The position numbers and the translations under genes are program-made. Below are positions 56,754 to 64,000 of a stretch of 64,000 bases of DNA, piece after piece. Each line of letters opens with the position of its first letter. The first letter of the stretch is position 1. Under the pieces are notes generated by a model that worked only from the letters and a program-made list of their open reading frames with translations, had not been told where the DNA came from and made no database searches. This DNA is from Miltoncostaea sp050250915 (GTDB lineage: Bacteria; Actinomycetota; Thermoleophilia; Miltoncostaeales; Miltoncostaeaceae). The stretch spans positions 1 to 64,000 of the forward strand of contig JBFWNT010000017.1 in the NCBI GenBank assembly GCA_050250915.1, in the 5' to 3' direction.

Positions 56754-57965
56754 ATGCAGTGCGTGACTGCCGATGGACCCGTCGTGACCGCTCCGCCCAT
56801 CACCTGGATCCCGGCGCTCGCCGCGGGCGACCCGGCGGACGTGGAGGCGGGCACCCTCCTCGGCGTCGGGTCCCACGGGGCGGCCGACCGGGTGGGCGAC
56901 GGCGCGATCGCGGTGCTGCGGCCCGGCGGGCGCGTGGAGGTCCGGGCCGCACGGGACGGCGTCCCGAGCCTCTCCCCCGACGGGGTGGTGGTGGGGCGCC
57001 GGCACGAGCGCCCGGGCGTGACGGACGGCGTGGTGCGCGGCGCGCTCCGGGTCGAGGGGCACATCGGCGCCGGGCGGGCGCTGCGCGCGACGGGTCCGAT
57101 GCGGGTGGAGGGCGACGTCGACCGCGCGGAGGTGCGCGCCGGCGGCGAGCTGCACCTGGAGGGGCGCGCCACCGGAGCCGACCTCTCCGGCGGCGCCCTC
57201 GCGGCGCTGCGGATGCAGCTGCACGACCCGCTGCGTGGCATGGCCGGCCAGCTCGACGATCTGGTGCTGGCGGCCGCGAACCTGCTGGCGGCGGCGTCGG
57301 CGCGGGGGCGCGTGATCTCGCCGGCGCGGGCGCTGCGGGCGCTCGCCGAGGGGCGCCACGCCGGGCTGGAGGAGCGGCTGGCGGGCGCGCGCGCCGAGGT
57401 GGCCGCCGCCCGGCGGGTGTGGCCGGAGGGCTGCGCGGGCCTGGCCGCGGCGCTGGAGGTGGCACACGAGGCGGTGGCCGGGGCCGAGGTGGAGGCCGGC
57501 GGTCCGGTGGATCCGCTGGGCGATCTGCTGGCGGCCGCCGGGTTCCTGGCCGCGGCGATGCCGTCGCGGCGCGCGGTGGCGCCGGTCGGCGCCCGCGTGC
57601 GGGCCGCGGTGGGCTGCACCATCGCCACCGCCGGGCCGCTGCGGGTGCTGGGCTCCGGCGCGACCGATTGCGACCTGGACGTCGGCGGCGACCTCCACGC
57701 GGTGGGTCCCGGCGGGGGCGTGCGCGGCGGCACGGTGCGGGTGGCCGGGCGGGTGCGGGTGGGCGAGCTGGCGTCGCGCCGGGGCGCGCCGCTGCGGATC
57801 GCGCTCGACGCCGGCGGCACGGCCGACGACGTGCTGGTGGCCGACGTGGTCGGCGCCGGCGTGGAGGTCGCCGCCGGCGGTCGGACGCTCCGCTTCGACC
57901 GGCGCCGCACCGGCGTGCGGGTGGGGCTCGCCGGGGGCCGCCCGGTGCTGGCGGCGGCGGCCTAG
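56754..57965 (+). CDS. DUF342/FapA-like polymer-forming protein
   Basis: Protein of 403 residues from the ATG at 56754; TTG 56724 and GTG 56784 are alternatives because no site has a good ribosome sequence. Two right-handed helical-repeat regions (about residues 90-150 and 280-390), rich in Gly/Val/Ala with GALRVEGHIGAGRAL, GPMRVEGDV and DLDVGGDLHAVG-like rungs, flank a long Ala/Leu/Arg helical segment (about 150-275). This order is that of FapA (DUF342) proteins. Their role is poorly known, with links to flagella or surface assembly. It lies alone and convergent with the ABC exporter genes. Confidence 0.8.
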   Translation: MQCVTADGPVVTAPPITWIPALAAGDPADVEAGTLLGVGSHGAADRVGDGAIAVLRPGGRVEVRAARDGVPSLSPDGVVVGRRHERPGVTDGVVRGALRVEGHIGAGRALRATGPMRVEGDVDRAEVRAGGELHLEGRATGADLSGGALAALRMQLHDPLRGMAGQLDDLVLAAANLLAAASARGRVISPARALRALAEGRHAGLEERLAGARAEVAAARRVWPEGCAGLAAALEVAHEAVAGAEVEAGGPVDPLGDLLAAAGFLAAAMPSRRAVAPVGARVRAAVGCTIATAGPLRVLGSGATDCDLDVGGDLHAVGPGGGVRGGTVRVAGRVRVGELASRRGAPLRIALDAGGTADDVLVADVVGAGVEVAAGGRTLRFDRRRTGVRVGLAGGRPVLAAAA

Positions 57966-57972
57966 CCGGCGG

Positions 57973-58710
57973 CTACGGCGTGCGCCGCCGAAGGGTGGCG
58001 GCGCCCAGCGCCAGCGACAGCAGGGTGACGCCGGCCACCACGGCCACGTCGATCCAGAACCCGGCGCCCAGGTCGCCGGGCCGCGTGGCCCGCTCCAGCG
58101 CGTCGTACGCGTAGGTCAGCGGCAGCACCGCCGAGATCGCCTCGAGCCAGCCCGCCATCTCGTCGCGCGCGACGAACAGGCCGCACAGCAGCAGCTGGGG
58201 CAACACGATGGCCGGCATGAACTGGACCGCCTGGAACTCGCTCTGGGCGAACGCGCTCACGAACAGCCCCAGCGTGACGCCCAGCAGGGCGTTCGCCAGC
58301 GCCAGGGCCACCAGCAGCCACGGCGAGCGGGCGGTGTCGAGCCCCAGCGGCCCGAGCGTCACGACCGCCAGCACGATGGTCTGGACCAGCGCGACCAGCG
58401 CGAACGCCACGCCGTAGCCGGCCAGCAGGTCGAGCTTGCCCACGGGCATGCTCATCAGCCGCTCGAGCGTCCCCGACGTGCGCTCGCGGAGCATCGCGAT
58501 GGACGTGACGATGAACAGGGTGATGAACGGGATCAGCCCGAGCATCGGCGCGGCGATGCGGTCGAACGTGCCCGGCTGCCCGTCGAACGCGTAGCGCAGG
58601 ATCACCATCAGCACGCACGGCACCACCAGCAGCAGCGCGATGGTGCGCGGGTCGCGCCGCAGCTGGCGCAGCACCCGCTCGGCGATCGCCCACGTCGTGC
58701 GCGCGCTCAC
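57973..58710 (-). CDS. ABC-2 type transporter permease
   Basis: Protein of 245 residues from a GTG overlapping the ATPase stop (GTGA). It has six hydrophobic segments, with RERTSGTLERLMSMP between helices 2 and 3 and PLTYAYDALERATR in the outer loop, both typical of ABC-2 (Daunorubicin/NodJ-like) permeases. It works with the adjacent ATPase to export a drug, lipid or polysaccharide; substrate unknown. Confidence 0.9.
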   Translation of the reverse strand: MSARTTWAIAERVLRQLRRDPRTIALLLVVPCVLMVILRYAFDGQPGTFDRIAAPMLGLIPFITLFIVTSIAMLRERTSGTLERLMSMPVGKLDLLAGYGVAFALVALVQTIVLAVVTLGPLGLDTARSPWLLVALALANALLGVTLGLFVSAFAQSEFQAVQFMPAIVLPQLLLCGLFVARDEMAGWLEAISAVLPLTYAYDALERATRPGDLGAGFWIDVAVVAGVTLLSLALGAATLRRRTP

Positions 58711-59450
58711 CGGTCCGCCCCGGCCGGGTCGATGAGGCGCAGGAAGGCCTCGCCCAGGTCGTGGACGCCGGTCTGCGCGCGCAGCTCGTCGGGGCTCTCG
58801 ACGGCCACCAGACCGCCCTCGCGCATCAGCACCAGCAGGTCGCACTCGGCGGCTTCGTCCATCACGTGGCTCGACACCAGCAGCGTCACGCCGGCGCCGG
58901 CCAGCTCGTGGAAGGTGCGCCACAGGTCGCGCCGCAGCAGCGGGTCGAGGCCCACGGTGGGCTCGTCCAGCACCAGCAGGCGCGGCGCGCCGAGGAGGGC
59001 GACCGCCAAGGACACCCGCGTGCGCTGGCCGCCCGACATGGCGGCCACCGGCTGGTCGTCGCGGTCGGCCAGGCCCACCGTGGCCATCACGCGGGCGGCG
59101 TCGCCGGGCGGCGCGCCCAGCAGGCGCGCGAAGTGCCGCACGTTCTCGCCCGCGGTCAGGTCGGCGTACACCGACGGCGCCTGCGTGACGTAGCCCACCT
59201 CCCGGCGCAGGGCGGGGTGACCGGCGGGGCGCCCGAGCACCGTCACCTCGCCGCCCGCGACCCGCTGCACGCCCACGATCGCGCGCATCAGGGTGCTCTT
59301 GCCGCAGCCGCTCGGGCCGAGCAGTCCCGTGACGCGCCCCTCCGGGATCCGCAGCGCGAGGTCCCGCAGCACGGGCCGGCCCCCGCGCGTCACGTCCAGG
59401 CCGTCCACCACGACCGCGTCGGTGGCTAGGGGCGGGTGCGTTCGATCCAT
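58707..59450 (-). CDS. ABC transporter ATPase (ABC-2 exporter)
   Basis: Protein of 247 residues. Walker A GPSGCGKST near residue 45, Q-loop GYVTQAPSVYADLT, signature MSGGQRTR, Walker B LLVLDEPTVGLDP and switch VSSHVMDEA. This is the drug-exporter/CcmA class. Its ATG lies inside the 3' end of the restriction-enzyme gene (25-base overlap), so it is transcribed with it and may depend on its translation. Confidence 0.93.
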   Translation of the reverse strand: MDRTHPPLATDAVVVDGLDVTRGGRPVLRDLALRIPEGRVTGLLGPSGCGKSTLMRAIVGVQRVAGGEVTVLGRPAGHPALRREVGYVTQAPSVYADLTAGENVRHFARLLGAPPGDAARVMATVGLADRDDQPVAAMSGGQRTRVSLAVALLGAPRLLVLDEPTVGLDPLLRRDLWRTFHELAGAGVTLLVSSHVMDEAAECDLLVLMREGGLVAVESPDELRAQTGVHDLGEAFLRLIDPAGADR

Positions 59451-60352
59451 GCGAGGAGATCCCCGAGACGGTGGGCCCAGAACAGGGTGAGCCCGTCCGC
59501 CTGGGCCTCGGCGAGCGGCGCCGCCTTGTAGACGCCGGCGAGCACGGCGGCCGGGACGACCTGGTCGCGCCCGAAGATCTCCAGCCACTTGACCGCCTTC
59601 ACGGCGGCGTCGTTGTTGACCCGCTTGTACGAGTTGGTGCTGGAGTTCGACACCTTGCACTCGAGCGGCATGCGGCGGCGGTCCCAGAGGCCGATGACCA
59701 GGTCGGCCTTGCGCCCGCCGAAGTCGACCTCGTGGCAGAACTCCCCCGGCCCCGGCGCGTCCTCGAGGGTGCGGATGGTCGACGGCGGCGGCACGCGCCG
59801 GAACCCGGCGTCCATGAGGGCCGCGGCCACCGCGCCCTCCTGGTCGAGCTTGGCGTTGCTGCGCCGCAGCGTGCGCGTGCGCTCGGTGGCGAGCAGGACG
59901 GCGGTGGACAGCACGGCCGCCTGCCGCTCGGGCTCGGTGGCCTCCCGCTCCTCGGCGAACCACGGGAAGCGCTGCGTGTCGAGGCCCAGCAGCACGGTGT
60001 CGACGATCCGCGCCGCCGCGTCGGGGTCCTTGCGCAGGCGCGTGCGCGACAGGGTGGTCCGCGCCAGCACGGTCAGGTCGTCCTCCGAGACGAACGGGCC
60101 CGCGCAGAACCGCAGGGCCTCCAGCAGCGGGGCCTCGGTGACCACCTCCACCGCCCGCTCCTGGAGCTGTAGCAGGTCCACGGTCAGCTCGATCAGGTCG
60201 TTGACCGTGCCGAGGTACTGGTCGAGGTATTCCCGGTACTGGTCGACCGGCTCCTCGCCGCGCTCGCGCCGGAAGCTGTCCATGGCCGCATCGACGGCCG
60301 CGTCGAGCTGCCCGGCCGTCCACCGCGGCGGCGCGACGAAGGTGGCGCTCAT
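59426..60352 (-). CDS. XamI-family type II restriction endonuclease
   Basis: Protein of 308 residues. The PD-(D/E)xK nuclease residues appear as Asp217 in ADLVIG and Glu231/Lys233 in PLECKVSNS. The stretch NSSTNSYKRVNND and the C-terminal VVPAAVLAGVY, LTLFWAHRL match XamI-type enzymes, which cut GTCGAC. The same specificity is inferred, not shown. The ATG overlaps the methyltransferase stop (ATGA), so protection is made first. No controller gene is visible. Confidence 0.9.
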   Translation of the reverse strand: MSATFVAPPRWTAGQLDAAVDAAMDSFRRERGEEPVDQYREYLDQYLGTVNDLIELTVDLLQLQERAVEVVTEAPLLEALRFCAGPFVSEDDLTVLARTTLSRTRLRKDPDAAARIVDTVLLGLDTQRFPWFAEEREATEPERQAAVLSTAVLLATERTRTLRRSNAKLDQEGAVAAALMDAGFRRVPPPSTIRTLEDAPGPGEFCHEVDFGGRKADLVIGLWDRRRMPLECKVSNSSTNSYKRVNNDAAVKAVKWLEIFGRDQVVPAAVLAGVYKAAPLAEAQADGLTLFWAHRLGDLLAWIERTRP

Positions 60353-61956
60353 CCGGCCGCCAGGAAGGGGTCGGGCACGGCAAGGCGCTCCATCTCGCGC
60401 GGCTCGAACTTCGTGAGGCCGCCGGCGTAGGTGCGCCCGTCCTGCACGGAGACGGTGCGGCGCAGGCTCTCGACCAGTCGCGCCAGCACCGGCTCGGGCA
60501 GCTCGGCGCGCGGGTAGAGGCCGTGGGCGATGTTGATGTGCCGCGCCCCGGCGACGTTGCGGGTGAAGGCCGGGGGCCGGCGCGCCATATAGGTCGCCAG
60601 GATCGGCGCGGGGCGCCGCAGCCCCACCGACCACCACGCCCGGCGGGTCCGCGCGATGTAGCCGTCGTGGGCGCCCGCGCGGCGGGCGTCGCGCAGGAAG
60701 CGCTCCACGCGGCGGCGGTCCTCGGGCGCGAACACGTCGAGCTCGGCCGGAAGGTCGACCACCAGCCGCAGGTGCGCGGTGCTCGTCAGGGTGCGGCCGG
60801 CGTCGAAGATCTCCCGCGCGCGGGTGACGGTGGGGAAGAGGACCTCGTCGGGCAGGTCGGCCTCGCCGGCGCGGACGACCCACGTGGCGTTGCGGCCCGT
60901 CACGGCGCCGCGGTGCACGCGGCACAACTCGCCGAGCTCCACGTGGTCGGGCGGGATCGCCCGCGGGGCGCGCGTGAGCGGGGTCCAGCGGCGCGCCTCG
61001 CGCAGGCGGTCGGCGGCCACCTCGCGGCCGCCCTCCAGGTCGCCCAGGCCGGCGACGTCGGCCACCCGCCGCAGGCGCACCGCCGCGGGCGGTCGCGGGG
61101 GCGTGGGGACGGCGAAGCACGTGATCGCGGCCGTGACCGTCGCGTCCTCGAACGGGGTGGCGGTGGGCTCGACCACGTGGATCGCCCGGCCGCCGAGGGG
61201 GCCGAGCAGCAGGTCGCGCACGAGGCGGCCGTAGTTGGTGTCGAGCCACTCGGACGACGTGATGAACGCCCCCGCGTCGCCCGGCTGGAGCCGCCCGGCG
61301 GTGGCCAGGAAGAAGTGGACGTGGAGACCCGCGAGACGGCTCGCCTCGAGCCCGTGGGAGCGCGCCGCCAGGGACAGCCAGTCCTTCCACACCGGCGCGA
61401 TCTGGTGGTGCCGCACGTACGGCGGGTTGCCGAGGTAGAGGGTGGCGCCGTCGGCCCGGCCGAGGTCGGCGGTGCGGTAGTCGTCGACGACCACCCGGGA
61501 CCGGTCCGCCAGCCCGGCGGCGGCCAGGTGGCCGCGGCAGACGAGGGCGGCGAGCGGGTCGCGCTCGACCGCGACGATCGCGGCCCGGGGGAAGCGGCGG
61601 CCCGCCGCGACGGAAAAGCGGCCGGAGCCGGCGCCGGGGTCGACCACGCGCCCGGGGCCGGGCCGCCGCGCGGCCCAGGCCACCATCGCGTCGACGATCG
61701 GCGGCGGCGTGTACGTGGCCCCGTCGGGGCGCCGGCGCTCGGGGCCGCGCAGCCGGCAGAACGCCGCGCCGAGGGGGTCGTCGCCCTCCGCGACGGCGGC
61801 CCGCAGCGCCGCGACGCCGTCCGGCGGGGGCTCCGCGGCGCGCGCCAGTCCGGTCTCGGCGTCCGACCATCCGGGGACGTCCCGCGCGCCGAGCGCGAGG
61901 GCGGCGCCGGCGAGCGCCGGCTCGGTGGTGATCCCGTCGCCGGGGGACCCGGACAT
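60349..61956 (-). CDS. DNA adenine-N6 methyltransferase, partner of the XamI-like nuclease
   Basis: Protein of 535 residues. SAM motif I is DPGAGSGRFS (106-115). The catalytic NPPY (177-180) marks an N6-adenine enzyme of the gamma (TaqI-like) class, with the target-recognition domain in the C-terminal half, as in M.TaqI relatives. It begins with an ATG directly after CCGGAGG, an unusually short spacing, so the true start may differ slightly. It is the first gene of the run that continues into the nuclease and the ABC exporter. Confidence 0.92.
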   Translation of the reverse strand: MSGSPGDGITTEPALAGAALALGARDVPGWSDAETGLARAAEPPPDGVAALRAAVAEGDDPLGAAFCRLRGPERRRPDGATYTPPPIVDAMVAWAARRPGPGRVVDPGAGSGRFSVAAGRRFPRAAIVAVERDPLAALVCRGHLAAAGLADRSRVVVDDYRTADLGRADGATLYLGNPPYVRHHQIAPVWKDWLSLAARSHGLEASRLAGLHVHFFLATAGRLQPGDAGAFITSSEWLDTNYGRLVRDLLLGPLGGRAIHVVEPTATPFEDATVTAAITCFAVPTPPRPPAAVRLRRVADVAGLGDLEGGREVAADRLREARRWTPLTRAPRAIPPDHVELGELCRVHRGAVTGRNATWVVRAGEADLPDEVLFPTVTRAREIFDAGRTLTSTAHLRLVVDLPAELDVFAPEDRRRVERFLRDARRAGAHDGYIARTRRAWWSVGLRRPAPILATYMARRPPAFTRNVAGARHINIAHGLYPRAELPEPVLARLVESLRRTVSVQDGRTYAGGLTKFEPREMERLAVPDPFLAAG

Positions 61957-62022
61957 CCTCCGGAGGGTAGGAGCGACGGCGGACGTTGCCCTGCGCCCGT
62001 CCGCTCGTACAGACTCCCGGCG

Positions 62023-62910
62023 ATGAAGTGGCGGCGGACGTCGGGAAGCGGCGGGGTCGAGGACCTGCGAGGTAAGTCCTCGGGCCCCGGGGGCATCCCC
62101 ATGGGCAGGATCGGCGGCGGCCTGGGCGGGGCTGGCATCGCCGGCATCATCATCGCGCTGCTGTTCACGTTCCTGGGCGGCGGCGGGGGCTTCGACCCGG
62201 GCACCGGGCTCGACCAGCTCGACCCCACCCCGGCGGCGACCCAGGACCAGATCGCGAACGGGCCCGACCCGGACGCCAACCTCGTCGCGTTCGTGCGCTT
62301 CGTGGTGGAGGACGTCCAGACCAGCTGGACCACCGCGTTCCAGAACATGGGTCAGCAGTACGAGCCCACGAACCTGCGCCTCTTCCGCGCCGCCATCCGC
62401 ACCGGCTGCGGCGCGGCGTCCTCGGCGACCGGGCCGTTCTACTGCCCGGTGGACCGCTACGTGTACCTCGACCTCGGGTTCTTCGCCGAGCTGCGCGACC
62501 GCTTCGGCGCGCCCGGCGACTTCGCCCAGGCGTACGTGATCGCCCACGAGTACGGGCACCACGTGCAGAACCTCCTCGGGATCCTCCCGGAGGTGAACCG
62601 GCGGCAGCAGGAGAACCCGGGCGAGGCGAACGAGCTGTCGGTGAAGCTGGAGCTCCAGGCCGACTGCTTCGCGGGCGTCTGGGCCCACTCGGCGTACCAG
62701 CAGGGCGAGCTGGAGCAGGGCGACCTGGAGGAGGGCCTGACGGCCGCGGCGTCGGTCGGCGACGACCGCATCCAGCAGGCGGCGCGTGGGCGGGTCGACC
62801 CGGAGTCGTTCACGCACGGCACGTCGGAGCAGCGCCGCAACTGGTTCCTGGCCGGGTTCCAGGAGGGCGACCCGGCCGCCTGCAACACCTTCACCGCGAG
62901 CCGCCTCTAG
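62023..62910 (+). CDS. Membrane-anchored neutral zinc metallopeptidase (YpfJ family)
   Basis: Protein of 295 residues. The N-terminal basic/Gly-rich segment, one transmembrane helix (about 34-52) and the catalytic AHEYGHHVQ (HExxH at 175-179) are those of the YpfJ/zinc-metallopeptidase (KPN_02809) family. LQADCFAGVWAHSAYQQGEL gives the third zinc ligand region (Asp/Glu) typical of the family. The substrate is unknown. It is divergent from the methyltransferase and overlaps the stress-protein gene stop by four bases. Confidence 0.9.
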   Translation: MKWRRTSGSGGVEDLRGKSSGPGGIPMGRIGGGLGGAGIAGIIIALLFTFLGGGGGFDPGTGLDQLDPTPAATQDQIANGPDPDANLVAFVRFVVEDVQTSWTTAFQNMGQQYEPTNLRLFRAAIRTGCGAASSATGPFYCPVDRYVYLDLGFFAELRDRFGAPGDFAQAYVIAHEYGHHVQNLLGILPEVNRRQQENPGEANELSVKLELQADCFAGVWAHSAYQQGELEQGDLEEGLTAAASVGDDRIQQAARGRVDPESFTHGTSEQRRNWFLAGFQEGDPAACNTFTASRL

Positions 62911-63344
62911 CGCCCGGCGGCGGCCTCCGCGCTCCGGAGCACCAGCACCGGGCAGGGGGCGTGGTTCACCAGGTGGTGCGCGAAGCTGCCGAGCGCCACG
63001 CGGTGCGCCAGGCCGTGGTGCGACGCGCAGATCAGCAGGTCCACGGCGTGGCGCCCCGCCCAGGCCACCACCTCGCCGGCGGGGTGGCCGTGCAGCACCA
63101 CCGCGGTGCCCTCGTCGACGTCGGCGGTCGCCTCCTCGAGCCACCGCCGCCCGCCGGCCTCCATGTCCTCGAGGTCCACCTGGATGCCGTAACCGGTGGA
63201 GAACGGCGGCGGCCACTGGACCACGTGGAGCACGGTGAGGCGCCCCTCGCCGAACGTGCGCAGGCGCCGCGCCTCCGCCAGCGCGCGCCGCGACGCGTCC
63301 GACTCGTCGATGCAGACGGCGATGTGGCGGAAGGCGGTGTCCAT
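62907..63344 (-). CDS. Universal stress protein (UspA family)
   Basis: Protein of 145 residues. It begins RHIAVCIDESDASRRAL and ends APCPVLVLR, the usual UspA ends. The ATP-binding G-x2-G-x9-G-(S/T) motif is partly kept (SHHGLAHRVALGS) but lacks its usual first Gly, so nucleotide binding is uncertain. Stands alone, convergent with the metallopeptidase. Confidence 0.88.
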   Translation of the reverse strand: MDTAFRHIAVCIDESDASRRALAEARRLRTFGEGRLTVLHVVQWPPPFSTGYGIQVDLEDMEAGGRRWLEEATADVDEGTAVVLHGHPAGEVVAWAGRHAVDLLICASHHGLAHRVALGSFAHHLVNHAPCPVLVLRSAEAAAGR

Positions 63345-63433
63345 CGGGGCGGCTCCGGTGCGGATGGGTGGGCGCGAACCGGACGGTAGTCCCGCAGGGG
63401 ATCCCGCCGCCCTCGTCTAACCTCCTTCGCAGG

Positions 63434-64000
63434 ATGCGCAGGATCATCGACATCATCGCCGCGGGCCCCACCCTGTCGGTGGAGTTCTTCCCGCCGCGGT
63501 CGGAGGAGGCCGAGCGCCAGCTGCAGGACGCGCTGACCGACCTGGCGGGCCTGCGGCCGTCGTTCGCGTCGGTGACGTACGGGGCGCTCGGCGCGACCCG
63601 CGACCGGACCCGCGACCTGGTGATCGGCATGAACGCCGACCTCCCGTTCCCGACGATGGCGCACCTGACGTGCGTGGGGCACACCCGCGCGGAGATCGCC
63701 CGGCTGCTGGACGACTACGCGGCGGCGGGCGTCACGAACATCCTGGCGCTGGGCGGCGACCCGCCGGCGGACGGCCGCCCCGCCGACGGCGACTTCACGT
63801 ACGCGATCGAGCTGGTGGAGGTGGTGCGGGCGCACCCGGCCGGGTTCTCGGTGGGCGTCGCGGCGCACCCGGAGCTGCACCCGCGCTCGACGGACCGGGC
63901 GGAGGACCGCCGCCACCTGGCGGAGAAGCTCGCGCTGGCCGACTTCGCGCTCACCCAGTTCTTCTTCCGGGCCGACGACTACGCGCGGATGCTCGACGAG
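63434..64000 (+). CDS. metF: 5,10-methylenetetrahydrofolate reductase, N-terminal part (3' end outside window)
   Basis: 189 codons are visible and the frame is open to the last base. It starts at an ATG after CGCAGG. LSVEFFPPRSEE contains the active-site Glu region of MetF. SVTYGALGATRDRT, HLTCVGHTRAEI, NILALGGDPP and FSVGVAAHPELHP are the conserved FAD and folate blocks. It reduces methylene-THF to methyl-THF for methionine synthesis. Confidence 0.96.
   Translation, partial: MRRIIDIIAAGPTLSVEFFPPRSEEAERQLQDALTDLAGLRPSFASVTYGALGATRDRTRDLVIGMNADLPFPTMAHLTCVGHTRAEIARLLDDYAAAGVTNILALGGDPPADGRPADGDFTYAIELVEVVRAHPAGFSVGVAAHPELHPRSTDRAEDRRHLAEKLALADFALTQFFFRADDYARMLDE

Overview
The window is GC-rich DNA (roughly 70-75% G+C by eye), packed with short gene gaps and many 4-base stop/start overlaps. 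An F420-type luciferase-like monooxygenase, many GTG starts and secreted proteins typical of high-GC actinobacteria point to Actinomycetota. My best guess is class Thermoleophilia (Solirubrobacterales or relatives); this is inference from gene style, because no rRNA or other marker is present.

Layout. 1-1.5 kb: end of a metallophosphoesterase gene and a coupled membrane protein. 1.4-13.1 kb (minus strand): a nine-gene glycerol/dihydroxyacetone operon in the order glpF, dhaK, dhaL, glpK, glpA, glpB, glpC, a DhaM-HPr-Enzyme I fusion, and an NAD-dependent epimerase. Glycerol enters by GlpF and is phosphorylated by GlpK. Glycerol-3-phosphate is oxidised by GlpABC. Dihydroxyacetone is phosphorylated by DhaKL, with phosphate relayed from PEP through the single fused PTS protein. 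13.2-15.1 kb: plsY and pgsA (phospholipid synthesis, also fed by glycerol-3-phosphate) and a DUF4389 membrane protein. 15.4-21.5 kb: a five-gene oligopeptide-type ABC importer. 21.6-31.3 kb: a soluble chemoreceptor behind a sigma-28-like promoter, an M23 peptidase, a Mug-type uracil glycosylase, a methyltransferase divergent from a TetR regulator with a palindrome between them, a thioesterase, tRNA-Asp and tRNA-Val, and stand-alone enzymes including a YcaQ-like DNA-repair protein.

31.4-36.3 kb has visibly lower GC and different codon use. It carries a secreted copper-radical oxidase, a methyltransferase and a Vgb-like propeller protein. 36.3-46.7 kb: an MFS transporter, an LLM oxidoreductase, two unknown genes, a secreted protein with three copies of a striking NQRISQAA repeat, a PQQ-type propeller, an SGNH hydrolase, and a glycosidase-like gene interrupted by an in-frame TAG. 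47.0-47.3 kb holds tRNA-Glu preceded by a compact element: a promoter, an ideal Shine-Dalgarno, a 10-codon ORF (MHSDCGGGSS), a two-stem RNA structure and a strong hairpin. I regard this as the most likely undescribed item in the window.

47.4-57.9 kb: DUF427, a flavin disulfide reductase, and a lipid-modification locus. That locus has a flavoprotein, a DUF1365-cyclopropane synthase fusion, an SDR and a hydrolase, divergent from a fatty-acid desaturase across a paired palindrome. An L,D-transpeptidase and a FapA-like protein follow. 58.0-62.0 kb: a XamI-like type II restriction-modification pair overlapping an ABC-2 exporter pair in one run. 62-64 kb: a zinc metallopeptidase, a universal stress protein and the start of metF.
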